Source: Vanilla planifolia
Taxonomy: Eukaryota; Streptophyta; Magnoliopsida; Asparagales; Orchidaceae
Length of the DNA: 64,000 bases
Assembly: GCA_023846275.1 (NCBI GenBank)
Contig: JAIUJO010000534.1
Coordinates: forward strand, 849,501-913,500
Direction of reading: 5' to 3'
The notes beneath the pieces are model-generated. The model made no database searches. It was not told where the DNA came from and saw only the letters and a program-made list of their open reading frames with translations. Position 1 is the first letter of the stretch. Each line of letters opens with the position of its first letter. Of the stretch, positions 38,901 to 52,831 are shown one piece after another. The position numbers and the translations under genes are program-made.

Positions 38901-41900
38901 TTTATTATATATTTACCTAATATTAAAATTATTATTATTATTAAGCTTATATTGTTTAGTAATTTAAGTAATTTGAGATTTGGTCACAATAACAAAAAAA
39001 ATGTCACTTAACTCTTTTGGAATAGTCGTGTCTAATTAAATATTCCTTTTTATTTTTTAAAATTTTATTTTCTAAGATTTTGGCATTCTTCATCAGGGAT
39101 TTAAATTTCCACAAAATTTGATAAACAAAGATATTACTCTCAATCTCATTATTTTTTACAATAATTGTTTTTTTTATAATTTATCTTATTTCTAAAAAAT
39201 ATTTAACTTTAATTTTTTATATTACTTTAAACTCTAACTCTACTATCGTGACCATTATTTTTTTCAGATTTATTTATTTAAACTATTTTAATTTATCTAT
39301 CTTTTGCATTATTATGTTTATTTAATTATAAAAAATTACCATTATTTATGTTTTTGAAATAATTCATAACAATTCCTAACAAGGTTTGATTATGATTAAA
39401 CCAAATGTTGTTCGACTCATCTCGATGTGCTCCATTGAATTGAATATTTATTCCTTTATTTTTAAATAATTTTTGTTATTTTAACACATTTTGCAAGTCA
39501 ATTTCATTTATTTTTTTATCTAAGAATAATTGATTCTATGTACTATCTCCTTAGTTTCTTGGTGTGAAAGTTTCCCATATAACTTATCTAATTCCTACAA
39601 ATCTTTCTATTTATTTTAGTTATACTATAATGTTACCCAAAATCTCATCTTATCCAACATTTAAATGGTGTTACTTTGGTTACATTGCATTGCATCAATT
39701 TATTTCATTTTTATAGTTATTATATATTTTTTAAGTTTTAAGACAATAATTTGTTATTATTTATTCTTATTTATTATTATATTGCATAATAATTAAAAAT
39801 GTTGTCTATTTAAGATGAAGTAAATTTTGTTAGTCTTTTCTTGATGAGTTCTATCTAGAGAGACATTCATATTTATTTTTGAAATATTTTTATTTTCCTT
39901 AATATTATCAAAATTTATAATAATTATTGATTTGAAATAGATTTGACAATGAAAGATTATATACTAAAACTCTTATATATCTGAGAATATAACTATCACA
40001 TACAATGTATGTCATTTCTTCATTAGTTTATCTTTGATTTTTTTAGATTAATATATAACTATAAATCTTGGCTCTTATGACTATTAAATTGCTTTAATTG
40101 TGTGATATAGCATAGCATCAAAATACCTAATTTGAATTTTAATATGCATTTCATTAACATAAAAAAAATACTTTATTATTATTTATATTTGTTTACTTTG
40201 ATAACATGTAGAATTCCAAATGAGTAAATTAAGTAAAATAAATGTCATTAGACTAATTTCAAAGAGCTTTATCCACCTTTAAATTCATTTTTATTTTGTA
40301 GATATTATATTATTTAGGGTTTTTCTTACCTTATGAGAATTTATTGATTTTTGCATAATTTGATAATGAAATATGTCATAATTGATCTTCTTAGAATTAA
40401 GCTTTCTAAGGCAACTTTCTCATCTCCTCAAAATTTTTATTTTTATTTGGTTATATTACTATGTTACCCCTAATCTTCTAATGTGAGACCGCTACAATAT
40501 TTTGATTTGTTTATATTAGATTACTTCAATTTATCTCATTTTTGTTTCGATATATCTTTAACTAAAATTTAAAATAATATGCTTTTATTATTTTAACATA
40601 TTTACTTTTGTAATTCCCAATAATTCCAAATGAGAATTGATCAAGATGAAACAAACAACATTAGATTCATCATAATTAGCTCTAACCAATTAAATTAAAG
40701 ATTACTAATTTTAATTTGTACCTAATTTTATTATCGATGATGTTACACTCGATCTAATTAATGTCTTGGAATTCTCCTCTAATGTGACATTTACATTGTA
40801 TCACTTTGGATACATTACATTGCTTCAATTTATATTATTTTAGATTTAGAATATATGTAATTATTAAAATAATTAATTTTTATTCTTTTTATTTACTAAA
40901 TATAGTAATTCATTATAGTTTCACTTTTGATTAGAATAAGATGAAACAAATGTCATTTCACATATATCAATGAGCTTTGTCCAATTAAATTTCATTTCTA
41001 TATTGTTAAATAAATTAGTTTTAATAGTTTTGGAATGTTTCATGAAACATTTTAATTCTTACCTAACTAGATGATTTAAGATGCTATGCTTGATCTCCAT
41101 TTAGTTTAAGAATACTACTTTCCCATACAAATTATCTAATTTATTAAAATTTTGCCCTTTGTATTTGTTTTATTAATAAGAAACTATAATTTTTCTTCCT
41201 CTAAATCACTTATATTTTATTAAATTATATTACATAAGGTTATCTTATATTATTTTTAATATAAGTATTCTTAATATTAAAATAAAAATATTTTTTATTT
41301 ATGTTTCATAATAATTTGAAATGAGCTCTAATAAAGATGAAAAAACCGTAATTTCTATTGAGGTTTTATCGCAAAGAAAATGAGGTTGTTGGACATTCAT
41401 TGATGAGCTCTATAGAATTAGATATTTTTTTTAACTTTTAAATATATAAGTTTTATTATTTTTGTATGTTTTTGAGTTAGTTTGAGTCATACCTAATTTC
41501 ACCATGGATGACGTTATGTTTAATTTCCTTAGCATCATTGAATGTAACCATGAAGTATAATTTATCTTATTTGTTTAGAACATTTTCTCTGATTTTGTTA
41601 TATTATAATGAGACTATTGTTCTCTTCTTGTTTCAACTTTACATCTCTTTAATTTCACTTTTATTATATTGATATTGTTTATGTTATTTTAACTTTAAAA
41701 AGTATCTATTTAATAAAAACATTGTAATTTATTGTTATTTATGTTTTTTAATTTAATAATTCATAATAATTGCTAATGAGTTTTGATGGAGAAGAAAATG
41801 ATGACATTTCACTATCTTTAATGTGCTCTATGTAATTAAATACATTTTACAAGTCATTTCAATTAGTATTAATTTTTTAATTGAGGATGTCGCACTCAAT

Positions 41901-43320
41901 ACCCTTCATATCTTGAAAAATATTTCTAATATAATTTAAACCATTTCATAATTTCCTCATTATGTGATATTTTTTTGACCATTGATTTTTTTGTTTTATT
42001 GTATTTAATTGATCTCATTTTCATTTTAACATATATGTGCTTACTTTTAAAATAATATTTCTCATTTAGGCTTTTTTTAATAATTTGCAACAATTCAAAA
42101 TGAGGACTCAATATGAGAACACAAATGATATAGGTCTAATCTCGCCAAGCTCCAAATTAATTATTCATTTTCTATTTTTAAAAATTTCATTTTTTAGAAG
42201 TTTTTATTCTCTATGAGAAATTTGTTTTTCTACCATATCTAAAATTTAAGGATGTTACCCTCGATCTCTTTAGAATCTTCGATTGAAAAATTCTTGTTCA
42301 ATTTGTTTCATTTTTTAAAATTATTTTCTTTGATTAGGCTTTTTTTAGCATTAATATATATATATATATATATTCATCAATATAGAATAATAATTAATTA
42401 TTATTTATGCTTACTTTACTAATTAATATTAATTTTTAATAAATTCTAATGGAGGTTAAACAAATATTTTATTTTATATGGTTTTGGCACAGTTTACAGG
42501 TTGTTTTATCTCGTACATGATTTCATGATGAAGGATCTTACCATCAATCCCCTTAGTATCCTTGAATGCAACTTTCACAATGGAATCATGTCAGCAAGTT
42601 AGCTTGGATTAAGTATTGATTTATGCAATTTTTAACAATTTTTCCATGATTTTTGCATAGCTTACATCATGTTTTTATTCATGATTTATTTAATGATTAA
42701 GGATGTTTGACTTGATAGCATTAATAAAATAGGATGTAATTTGCTTGCAGTTTTTGTATACAATTTACCTCATTTATTTGTTTGAATTGAATAAATCTTT
42801 ATGAAGCTTTAATTCTTCTCTTAGGAAACCTACACATTACTTTGATAATATTTTACTTCATTGCTTCAATTTTTCTTATTTAAGATTTATTTTATATGTT
42901 CTCAATATGAAAATAGTAATTTGCGATTATTTATAGTTATTTACTTTTATAATCAGTAGTAATTCTAATAGACGTTCGATGAAGATGGATTAGACAGCCT
43001 CAGAGTTCCCTTTATAGTTTTATCGATAAAAGTTTCTTTTAATGTTTTTAATTATTCTATTTTCTAAGTGGCTAAAACAATCTACAAAAGATTTCAATGC
43101 ATTGGTAATTTCATGAGCAATGGTGTTATGCTCCATTTATTTAATATCTTAGAGTGCAAAATTCTATACAATTTAGGATATTTTTTAATTTTTTAACTTT
43201 TTCTTGATTACACTGCTTTGAAACAATGATTCTCCTCTCTTATGATTTTTTCATTACAAAGTTTGAGTTATATTACCTTACTAATTTTTTTTATTTTTAT
43301 TTTTATATATCTTTATGCAT
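35986..43320. repeat. Diverged monomeric AT-rich satellite (about 400-430 bp monomer)
   Basis: A recurring core reads, in idealised form, GACTCAT..GATGAGCTCTATC, then TTAAATATTCATTTTT, AATATTTTATTTTCTA, a GGCATGTTTTATGAG-like word and a GATTCATACCTAATT-like word. Using the ATTCAT position as anchor, I place monomers near 36356, 36784, 37160, 37432, 37833, 38250, 38635, 39042, 39446, 39865, 40283, 40703, 40989, 41423, 41843, 42164, 42465, 42622 and 43034. The commonest spacing is about 400-430. Shorter intervals (272, 286, 321, 301 and 157) mark internally deleted monomers. The monomers differ strongly from each other, as expected for old, unhomogenised satellite at an array edge. No gene is present. 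A 61-codon minus frame (41926-42111) lies inside a monomer and is accidental. Confidence 0.9.
42354..42373. repeat. (TA)n microsatellite within the satellite
   Basis: About ten TA units replace the usual TATATATTTA-type portion of a monomer. This is local slippage in an already AT-rich position. Confidence 0.85.
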
Positions 43321-43330
43321 TTTTCAAAAA

Positions 43331-45231
43331 ATAATTGACTAATTCTAGTAATTTATAGTATTTCCAAATAAGGTCTAATAGGGATAGAACAAACATTACT
43401 ATGCTGTTATCTATGAGCTCTATCTAGCTAGATATTCATTTGTATTTCTTTATATATGTTTTTATTATTTTCTAGGATTTTGGCATATTTTATATCATAC
43501 AAAATGTGACGGATGATCGAGTTTAAGGTCATTCTCAATAGTGTCATGGATTGCAACTTTTCAGTATAATTTATCTTAATTCTTCAATTTCTTTGTCTTA
43601 ATTTTATTATATTACTATGTAAATCAAAACGTAATATCTAGTGGCCTTCAGATCATAATGAGTTGGCTAAATTAATTTTATTTAATTTTTCCCATTAAGC
43701 TTTGATATATATAAATAAATGCATAATATTTAAATAATAATAAATTATTATTTATGTTTTTTTCTTTGGCATCTTGTTGTTATGCTCCTTGATGTCTGAT
43801 TCATCTAAAATTAGTGCTGTTGGACTCTGCTTGAGGACGTTTTCAAAATAAATAGTCATGTTTAATTTTTTAAATATCTTATTTTCTTATGTTTTTGTAT
43901 AAATTATAGGACATTTAAATTCACACCTCATTAAAAAAATTAATGATTTTACATTATCCTTTAGATATTGTCAAATTCAACTTTCTAGTAAAATTTATCC
44001 CATATTTTTAACCTTTTTTCTTTAATTTTGTTCTACTACTATGAAATTCTAAATCTTCTATCGCACATTTTTACTTCAATTTCTTTCAATTGTATTATAT
44101 TACTTTAATTTATCTTATTTTATGTTTAATATATATCTAGTTATCATTGTAACTATACTTTATTATTATTATGTTTATTTAATTTACTAATTAGTTGTAA
44201 TTAAAAAAATCAATTAGTGATAAAAAAATGTCAGTGAAGATATGTTGAGAAGCTATAACAAGTTAAATATTCATTTTTAATGTTTTAAAATATTTTATTT
44301 TGTAGTGCTTTGACACATTTTACAAGGCATTTTGATTCATATCACCTTTGATGATGGAGGATGCTACCTTCAATGTTCTTAATACCTTGGAATAAAAAAC
44401 TTTTGTATAAGTTTTGTATTTGATTTGTATATTTTACTATGAAACTTTAATTTGCCACTCTTATTATCCGAACATTCCATTGAATTTGTTATATTACACT
44501 AATTCAATTTATCTCACTTTTTCTTTAATATATATTTATTTAATAATAAATTAATAATTTATTCTTTTTATACTTATGGACATCAATATTTTATAGTGTT
44601 CAGAACTAAGTTTGTTAAAGGCAAAAAAAAATTCTTTTGACTCATCTTAATAAGCTCTATCCAACTAATTGAATGTCCAACTTTTAATTTGTTTTTGATC
44701 TGCTTATTGAAGACGTTACCCATTACCTACATTAAATCATGGAAAGCAACCTTCCCACATAATTATCCACGTTATTCAAATGTTTTGCTTAGATATGGAT
44801 ATATTACTATGAAAATGAAGATGCCCACTCACTTGAGATTTAAATTAGTTTCATTTGGTTGTATTATACCACTTAAATTCATCATATTTCATAATGAATA
44901 ATTATTAAAATTATAGTTAAATATTATTTATGCTTATTTTGGATGGAAATTAATTGTAATTCCAAACAATTTTTGATTGAGAAAAAAAATATTGTTTGTC
45001 TCCACCAACTATGTCTAGTTTAATATTAATTTTTATTTGACTAAATAATTTAATTTTTATTAGTTTTTCATGCTTTATGTAAAATTTTTATTAATTATTA
45101 ATATGTTGGTTATGGATTTTGCAATTGAACCCCTTTGTATCCTTCAATCTAACTTTCGAGTAAAATTTATATTGTTTTTTTAAATCTTTTCACTTTGATT
45201 TACTTATCGTATAATGTGACTTTTTCAAAAA
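43331..45231. repeat. HOR copy 1 (edge copy, A-type)
   Basis: This is 1901 bp and is the outermost copy. Private features include AAATAAATGC at about 43706 (others AAATATATGC), GACGTTACCCATT at about 44713 (others GTTACACATT) and GAGAAAAAAAATATTG at about 44980 (others GAGACAACAAATATTG; copy 11 ends inside this word). It carries the A-type markers GATGATGGAGG and TTATGGACATC. Confidence 0.95.
43415..43434. other. Palindrome cluster in HOR monomer 1
   Basis: GAGCTC (43415-43420) is followed immediately by the perfect 14-bp palindrome TATCTAGCTAGATA (43421-43434). The palindrome is intact in every copy, starting at 43421, 45322, 47222, 49122, 51022, 52922, 54822, 56723, 58624, 60525 and 62425. 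Other monomers at this place have only fragments, for example CTATCTAGAG near 39851. No function can be assigned from sequence. It is a candidate protein-binding or cruciform site, or simply a fixed founder variant. Confidence 0.85.
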
Positions 45232-47131
45232 ATAATTGACTAATTCTTGTAATTTATAGTATTTCCAAATAAGGTCTAATAGGGATAGAACAAACATTAC
45301 TATGCTGTTATCTATGAGCTCTATCTAGCTAGATATTCATTTGTATTTCTTTATATATGTTTTTATTATTTTCTAGGATTTTAGCATATTTTATATCATA
45401 CAAAATGTGACGGATGATCGAGTTTAAGGTCATTCTCAATAGTGTCATGGATTGCAACTTTTCAGTATAATTTATCTTAATTCTTCAATTTCTTTGTCTT
45501 AATTTTATTATATTACTATGTAAATCAAAACGTAATATCTTGTGGCCTTCAGATCATAATGAGTTGGCTAAATTAATTTTATTTAATTTTTCCCATTAAG
45601 CTTTGATATATATAAATATATGCATAATATTTAAATAATAATAAATTATTATTTATGTTTTTTTCTTTGGCATCTTGTTGTTACGCTCCTTGATGTCTGA
45701 TTCATCTAAAATTAGTGCTGTTGGACTCTGCTTGAGGACGTTTTCAAAATAATTAGTCATGTTTAATTTTTTAAATATCTTATTTTCTTATGTTTTTGTA
45801 TAAATTATAGGACATTTAAATTCACACCTCATTAAAAAAATTAATGATTTTACATTATCCTTTAGATATTGTCAAATTCAACTTTCTAGTAAAATTTATC
45901 CCATATTTTTAACCTTTTTTCTTTAATTTTGTTCTACTACTATGAAATTCTAAATCTTCTATCGCACATTTTTACTTCAATTTCTTTCAATTGTATTATA
46001 TTACTTTAATTTATATTATTTTATGTTTAATATATATCTAGTTATCATTGTAACTATACTTTATTATTATTATGTTTATTTAATTTACTAATTAGTTGTA
46101 ATTAAAAAAATCAATTAGTGATAAAAAAATGTCAGTGAAGATATGTTGAGAAGCTATAACAAGTTAAATATTCATTTTTAATGTTTTAAAATATTTTATT
46201 TTGTAGTGCTTTGACACATTTTACAAGGCATTTTGATTCATATCACCTTTGATGATGTTGGATGCTACCTTCAATGTTCTTAATACCTTGGAATAAAAAA
46301 TTTTTGTATAAATTTTGTATTTGATTTGTATATTTTACTATGAAACTTTTATTTGCCACTCTTATTATCCGAACATTCCATTGAATTTGTTATATTACAC
46401 TAATTCAATTTATCTCACTTTTTTTTAATATATATTTATTTAATAATAAATTAATAATTTATTTTTTTTATACTTATGAAAATCAATATTTTATAGTGTT
46501 CAGAACTAAGTTTGTTAAAGGCAAAAAAAAATTCTTTTGACTCATCTTAATAAGCTCTATCCAACTAATTGAATGTCCAACTTTTAATTTGTTTTTGATC
46601 TGCTTATTGAAGACGTTACACATTACCTACATTAAATCATGGAAAGCAACCTTCCCACATAATTATCCACGTTATTCAAATGTTTTGCTTAGATATGGAT
46701 ATATTACTATGAAAATGAAGATGCCCACTCACTTGAGATTTAAATTAGTTTCATTTGGTTGTATTATACCACTTAAATTCATCATATTTCATAATGAATA
46801 ATTATTAAAATTATAGTTAAATATTATTTATGCTTATTTTGGATGGAAATTAATTGTAATTCCAAACAATTTTTGATTGAGACAACAAATATTGTTTGTC
46901 TCCACCAACTATGTCTAGTTTAATATTAATTTTTATTTGACTAAATAATTTAATTTTTATTAGTTTTTCATGCTTTATGTAAAATTTTTATTAATTATTA
47001 ATATGTTGGTTATGGATTTTGCAATTGAACCCCTTTGTATCCTTCAATCTAACTTTCGAGTAAAATTTATATTGTTTTTTTAAATCTTTTCACTTTGATT
47101 TACTTATCGTATAATGTGACTTTTTCAAATA
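45232..47131. repeat. HOR copy 2 (A/B mosaic)
   Basis: This is 1900 bp. The left half has A-type markers (AATAAGGTCTAAT, GACGGATGATCG, AAATCAAAACG). The right half has B-type markers (GATGATGTTGG at about 46252, TTATGAAAATC at about 46475, and one base missing in the TTTTTTTAATATAT tract). Private changes include AATTCTTGTAATT, TATCTTGTGGCC and ATAATTAGTCATG. Confidence 0.9.
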
Positions 47132-49031
47132 ATAATTGACTAATTCTAGTAATTTATAGTATTTCCAAATAGGGTCTAATAGGGATAGAACAAACATTAC
47201 TATGCTGTTATCTATGAGCTCTATCTAGCTAGATATTCATTTGTATTTCTTTATATATGTTTTTATTATTTTCTAGGATTTTGGCATATTTTATATCATA
47301 CAAAATGTGATGGATGATCGAGTTTAAGGTCATTCTCAATAGTGTCATGGATTGCAACTTTTCAGTATAATTTATCTTAATTCTTCAATTTCTTTGTCTT
47401 AATTTTATTATATTACTATGTAAAACAAAACGTAATATCTAGTGGCCTTCAGATCATAATGAGTTGGCTAAATTAATTTTATTTAATTTTTCCCATTAAG
47501 CTTTGATATATATAAATATATGCATAATATTTAAATAATAATAAATTATTATTTATGTTTTTTTCTTTGGCATCTTGTTGTTACGCTCCTTGATGTCTGA
47601 TTCATCTAAAATTAGTGCTGTTGGACTCTGCTTGAGGACGTTTTCAAAATAAATAGTCATGTTTAATTTTTTAAATATCTTATTTTCTTATGTTTTTGTA
47701 TAAATTATAGGACATTTAAATTCACACCTCATTAAAAAAATTAATGATTTTACATTATCCTTTAGATATTGTCAAATTCAACTTTCTAGTAAAATTTATC
47801 CCATATTTTTAACCTTTTTTCTTTAATTTTGTTCTACTACTATGAAATTCTAAATCTTCTATCGCACATTTTTACTTCAATTTCTTTCAATTGTATTATA
47901 TTACTTTAATTTATCTTATTTTATGTTTAATATATATCTAGTTATCATTGTAACTATACTTTATTATTATTATGTTTATTTAATTTACTAATTAGTTGTA
48001 ATTAAAAAAATCAATTAGTGATAAAAAAATGTCAGTGAAGATATGTTGAGAAGCTATAACAAGTTAAATATTCATTTTTAATGTTTTAAAATATTTTATT
48101 TTGTAGTGCTTTGACACATTTTACAAGGCATTTTGATTCATATCACCTTTGATGATGTTGGATGCTACCTTCAATGTTCTTAATACCTTGGAATAAAAAA
48201 TTTTTGTATAAATTTTGTATTTGATTTGTATATTTTACTATGAAACTTTTATTTGCCACTCTTATTATCCGAACATTCCATTGAATTTGTTATATTACAC
48301 TAATTCAATTTATCTCACTTTTTTTTAATATATATTTATTTAATAATAAATTAATAATTTATTTTTTTTATACTTATGAAAATCAATATTTTATAGTGTT
48401 CAGAACTAAGTTTGTTAAAGGCAAAAAAAAATTCTTTTGACTCATCTTAATAAGCTCTATCCAACTAATTGAATGTCCAACTTTTAATTTGTTTTTGATC
48501 TGCTTATTGAAGACGTTACACATTACCTACATTAAATCATGGAAAGCAACCTTCCCACATAATTATCCACGTTATTCAAATGTTTTGCTTAGATATGGAT
48601 ATATTACTATGAAAATGAAGATGCCCACTCACTTGAGATTTAAATTAGTTTCATTTGGTTGTATTATACCACTTAAATTCATCATATTTCATAATGAATA
48701 ATTATTAAAATTATAGTTAAATATTATTTATGCTTATTTTGGATGGAAATTAATTGTAATTCCAAACAATTTTTGATTGAGACAACAAATATTGTTTGTC
48801 TCCACCAACTATGTCTAGTTTAATATTAATTTTTATTTGACTAAATAATTTAATTTTTATTAGTTTTTCATGCTTTATGTAAAATTTTTATTAATTATTA
48901 ATATGTTGGTTATGGATTTTGCAATTGAACCCCTTTGTATCCTTCAATCTAACTTTCGAGTAAAATTTATATTGTTTTTTTAAATCTTTTCACTTTGATT
49001 TACTTATCGTATAATGTGACTTTTTCAAATA
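47132..49031. repeat. HOR copy 3 (B-type)
   Basis: This is 1900 bp and B-type throughout: AATAGGGTCTAAT, GTGATGGATGATCG, TAAAACAAAACG, GATGATGTTGG and TTATGAAAATC. By eye I see no difference from copy 5. Confidence 0.9.
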
Positions 49032-50931
49032 ATAATTGACTAATTCTAGTAATTTATAGTATTTCCAAATAGGGTCTAATAGGGATAGAACAAACATTAC
49101 TATGCTGTTATCTATGAGCTCTATCTAGCTAGATATTCATTTGTATTTCTTTATATATGTTTTTATTATTTTCTAGGATTTTGGCATATTTTATATCATA
49201 CAAAATGTGATGGATGATCGAGTTTAAGGTCATTCTCAATAGTGTCATGGATTGCAACTTTTCAGTATAATTTATCTTAATTCTTCAATTTCTTTGTCTT
49301 AATTTTATTATATTACTATGTAAAACAAAACGTAATATCTAGTGGCCTTCAGATCATAATGAGTTGGCTAAATTAATTTTATTTAATTTTTCCCATTAAG
49401 CTTTGATATATATAAATATATGCATAATATTTAAATAATAATAAATTATTATTTATGTTTTTTTCTTTGGTATCTTGTTGTTACGCTCCTTGATGTCTGA
49501 TTCATCTAAAATTAGTGCTGTTGGACTCTGCTTGAGGACGTTTTCAAAATAAATAGTCATGTTTAATTTTTTAAATATCTTATTTTCTTATGTTTTTGTA
49601 TAAATTATAGGACATTTAAATTCACACCTCATTAAAAAAATTAATGATTTTACATTATCCTTTAGATATTGTCAAATTCAACTTTCTAGTAAAATTTATC
49701 CCATATTTTTAACCTTTTTTCTTTAATTTTGTTCTACTACTATGAAATTCTAAATCTTCTATCGCACATTTTTACTTCAATTTCTTTCAATTGTATTATA
49801 TTACTTTAATTTATCTTATTTTATGTTTAATATATATCTAGTTATCATTGTAACTATACTTTATTATTATTATGTTTATTTAATTTACTAATTAGTTGTA
49901 ATTAAAAAAATCAATTAGTGATAAAAAAATGTCAGTGAAGATATGTTGAGAAGCTATAACAAGTTAAATATTCATTTTTAATGTTTTAAAATATTTTATT
50001 TTGTAGTGCTTTGACACATTTTACAAGGCATTTTGATTCATATCACCTTTGATGATGTTGGATGCTACCTTCAATGTTCTTAATACCTTGGAATAAAAAA
50101 TTTTTGTATAAATTTTGTATTTGATTTGTATATTTTACTATGAAACTTTTATTTGCCACTCTTATTATCCGAACATTCCATTGAATTTGTTATATTACAC
50201 TAATTCAATTTATCTCACTTTTTTTTAATATATATTTATTTAATAATAAATTAATAATTTATTTTTTTTATACTTATGAAAATCAATATTTTATAGTGTT
50301 CAGAACTAAGTTTGTTAAAGGCAAAAAAAAATTCTTTTGACTCATCTTAATAAGCTCTATCCAACTAATTGAATGTCCAACTTTTAATTTGTTTTTGATC
50401 TGCTTATTGAAGACGTTACACATTACCTACATTAAATCATGGAAAGCAACCTTCCCACATAATTATCCACGTTATTCAAATGTTTTGCTTAGATATGGAT
50501 ATATTACTATGAAAATGAAGATGCCCACTCACTTGAGATTTAAATTAGTTTCATTTGGTTGTATTATACCACTTAAATTCATCATATTTCATAATGAATA
50601 ATTATTAAAATTATAGTTAAATATTATTTATGCTTATTTTGGATGGAAATTAATTGTAATTCCAAACAATTTTTGATTGAGACAACAAATATTGTTTGTC
50701 TCCACCAACTATGTCTAGTTTAATATTAATTTTTATTTGACTAAATAATTTAATTTTTATTAGTTTTTCATGCTTTATGTAAAATTTTTATTAATTATTA
50801 ATATGTTGGTTATGGATTTTGCAATTGAACCCCTTTGTATCCTTCAATCTAACTTTCGAGTAAAATTTATATTGTTTTTTTAAATCTTTTCACTTTGATT
50901 TACTTATCGTATAATGTGACTTTTTCAAATA
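49032..50931. repeat. HOR copy 4 (B-type)
   Basis: This is 1900 bp, B-type. The only difference I noticed from copies 3 and 5 is C to T at 49471 (TTTGGTATCTTG). Confidence 0.9.
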
Positions 50932-52831
50932 ATAATTGACTAATTCTAGTAATTTATAGTATTTCCAAATAGGGTCTAATAGGGATAGAACAAACATTAC
51001 TATGCTGTTATCTATGAGCTCTATCTAGCTAGATATTCATTTGTATTTCTTTATATATGTTTTTATTATTTTCTAGGATTTTGGCATATTTTATATCATA
51101 CAAAATGTGATGGATGATCGAGTTTAAGGTCATTCTCAATAGTGTCATGGATTGCAACTTTTCAGTATAATTTATCTTAATTCTTCAATTTCTTTGTCTT
51201 AATTTTATTATATTACTATGTAAAACAAAACGTAATATCTAGTGGCCTTCAGATCATAATGAGTTGGCTAAATTAATTTTATTTAATTTTTCCCATTAAG
51301 CTTTGATATATATAAATATATGCATAATATTTAAATAATAATAAATTATTATTTATGTTTTTTTCTTTGGCATCTTGTTGTTACGCTCCTTGATGTCTGA
51401 TTCATCTAAAATTAGTGCTGTTGGACTCTGCTTGAGGACGTTTTCAAAATAAATAGTCATGTTTAATTTTTTAAATATCTTATTTTCTTATGTTTTTGTA
51501 TAAATTATAGGACATTTAAATTCACACCTCATTAAAAAAATTAATGATTTTACATTATCCTTTAGATATTGTCAAATTCAACTTTCTAGTAAAATTTATC
51601 CCATATTTTTAACCTTTTTTCTTTAATTTTGTTCTACTACTATGAAATTCTAAATCTTCTATCGCACATTTTTACTTCAATTTCTTTCAATTGTATTATA
51701 TTACTTTAATTTATCTTATTTTATGTTTAATATATATCTAGTTATCATTGTAACTATACTTTATTATTATTATGTTTATTTAATTTACTAATTAGTTGTA
51801 ATTAAAAAAATCAATTAGTGATAAAAAAATGTCAGTGAAGATATGTTGAGAAGCTATAACAAGTTAAATATTCATTTTTAATGTTTTAAAATATTTTATT
51901 TTGTAGTGCTTTGACACATTTTACAAGGCATTTTGATTCATATCACCTTTGATGATGTTGGATGCTACCTTCAATGTTCTTAATACCTTGGAATAAAAAA
52001 TTTTTGTATAAATTTTGTATTTGATTTGTATATTTTACTATGAAACTTTTATTTGCCACTCTTATTATCCGAACATTCCATTGAATTTGTTATATTACAC
52101 TAATTCAATTTATCTCACTTTTTTTTAATATATATTTATTTAATAATAAATTAATAATTTATTTTTTTTATACTTATGAAAATCAATATTTTATAGTGTT
52201 CAGAACTAAGTTTGTTAAAGGCAAAAAAAAATTCTTTTGACTCATCTTAATAAGCTCTATCCAACTAATTGAATGTCCAACTTTTAATTTGTTTTTGATC
52301 TGCTTATTGAAGACGTTACACATTACCTACATTAAATCATGGAAAGCAACCTTCCCACATAATTATCCACGTTATTCAAATGTTTTGCTTAGATATGGAT
52401 ATATTACTATGAAAATGAAGATGCCCACTCACTTGAGATTTAAATTAGTTTCATTTGGTTGTATTATACCACTTAAATTCATCATATTTCATAATGAATA
52501 ATTATTAAAATTATAGTTAAATATTATTTATGCTTATTTTGGATGGAAATTAATTGTAATTCCAAACAATTTTTGATTGAGACAACAAATATTGTTTGTC
52601 TCCACCAACTATGTCTAGTTTAATATTAATTTTTATTTGACTAAATAATTTAATTTTTATTAGTTTTTCATGCTTTATGTAAAATTTTTATTAATTATTA
52701 ATATGTTGGTTATGGATTTTGCAATTGAACCCCTTTGTATCCTTCAATCTAACTTTCGAGTAAAATTTATATTGTTTTTTTAAATCTTTTCACTTTGATT
52801 TACTTATCGTATAATGTGACTTTTTCAAATA
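50932..52831. repeat. HOR copy 5 (B-type)
   Basis: This is 1900 bp, B-type, and apparently identical to copy 3 on visual comparison. Confidence 0.9.

Noticed and set aside
40313..40325. A TTTAGGGTTT word, reminiscent of plant telomere repeats.
   Set aside because: It is a single occurrence inside a satellite monomer with no tandem array anywhere in the window.
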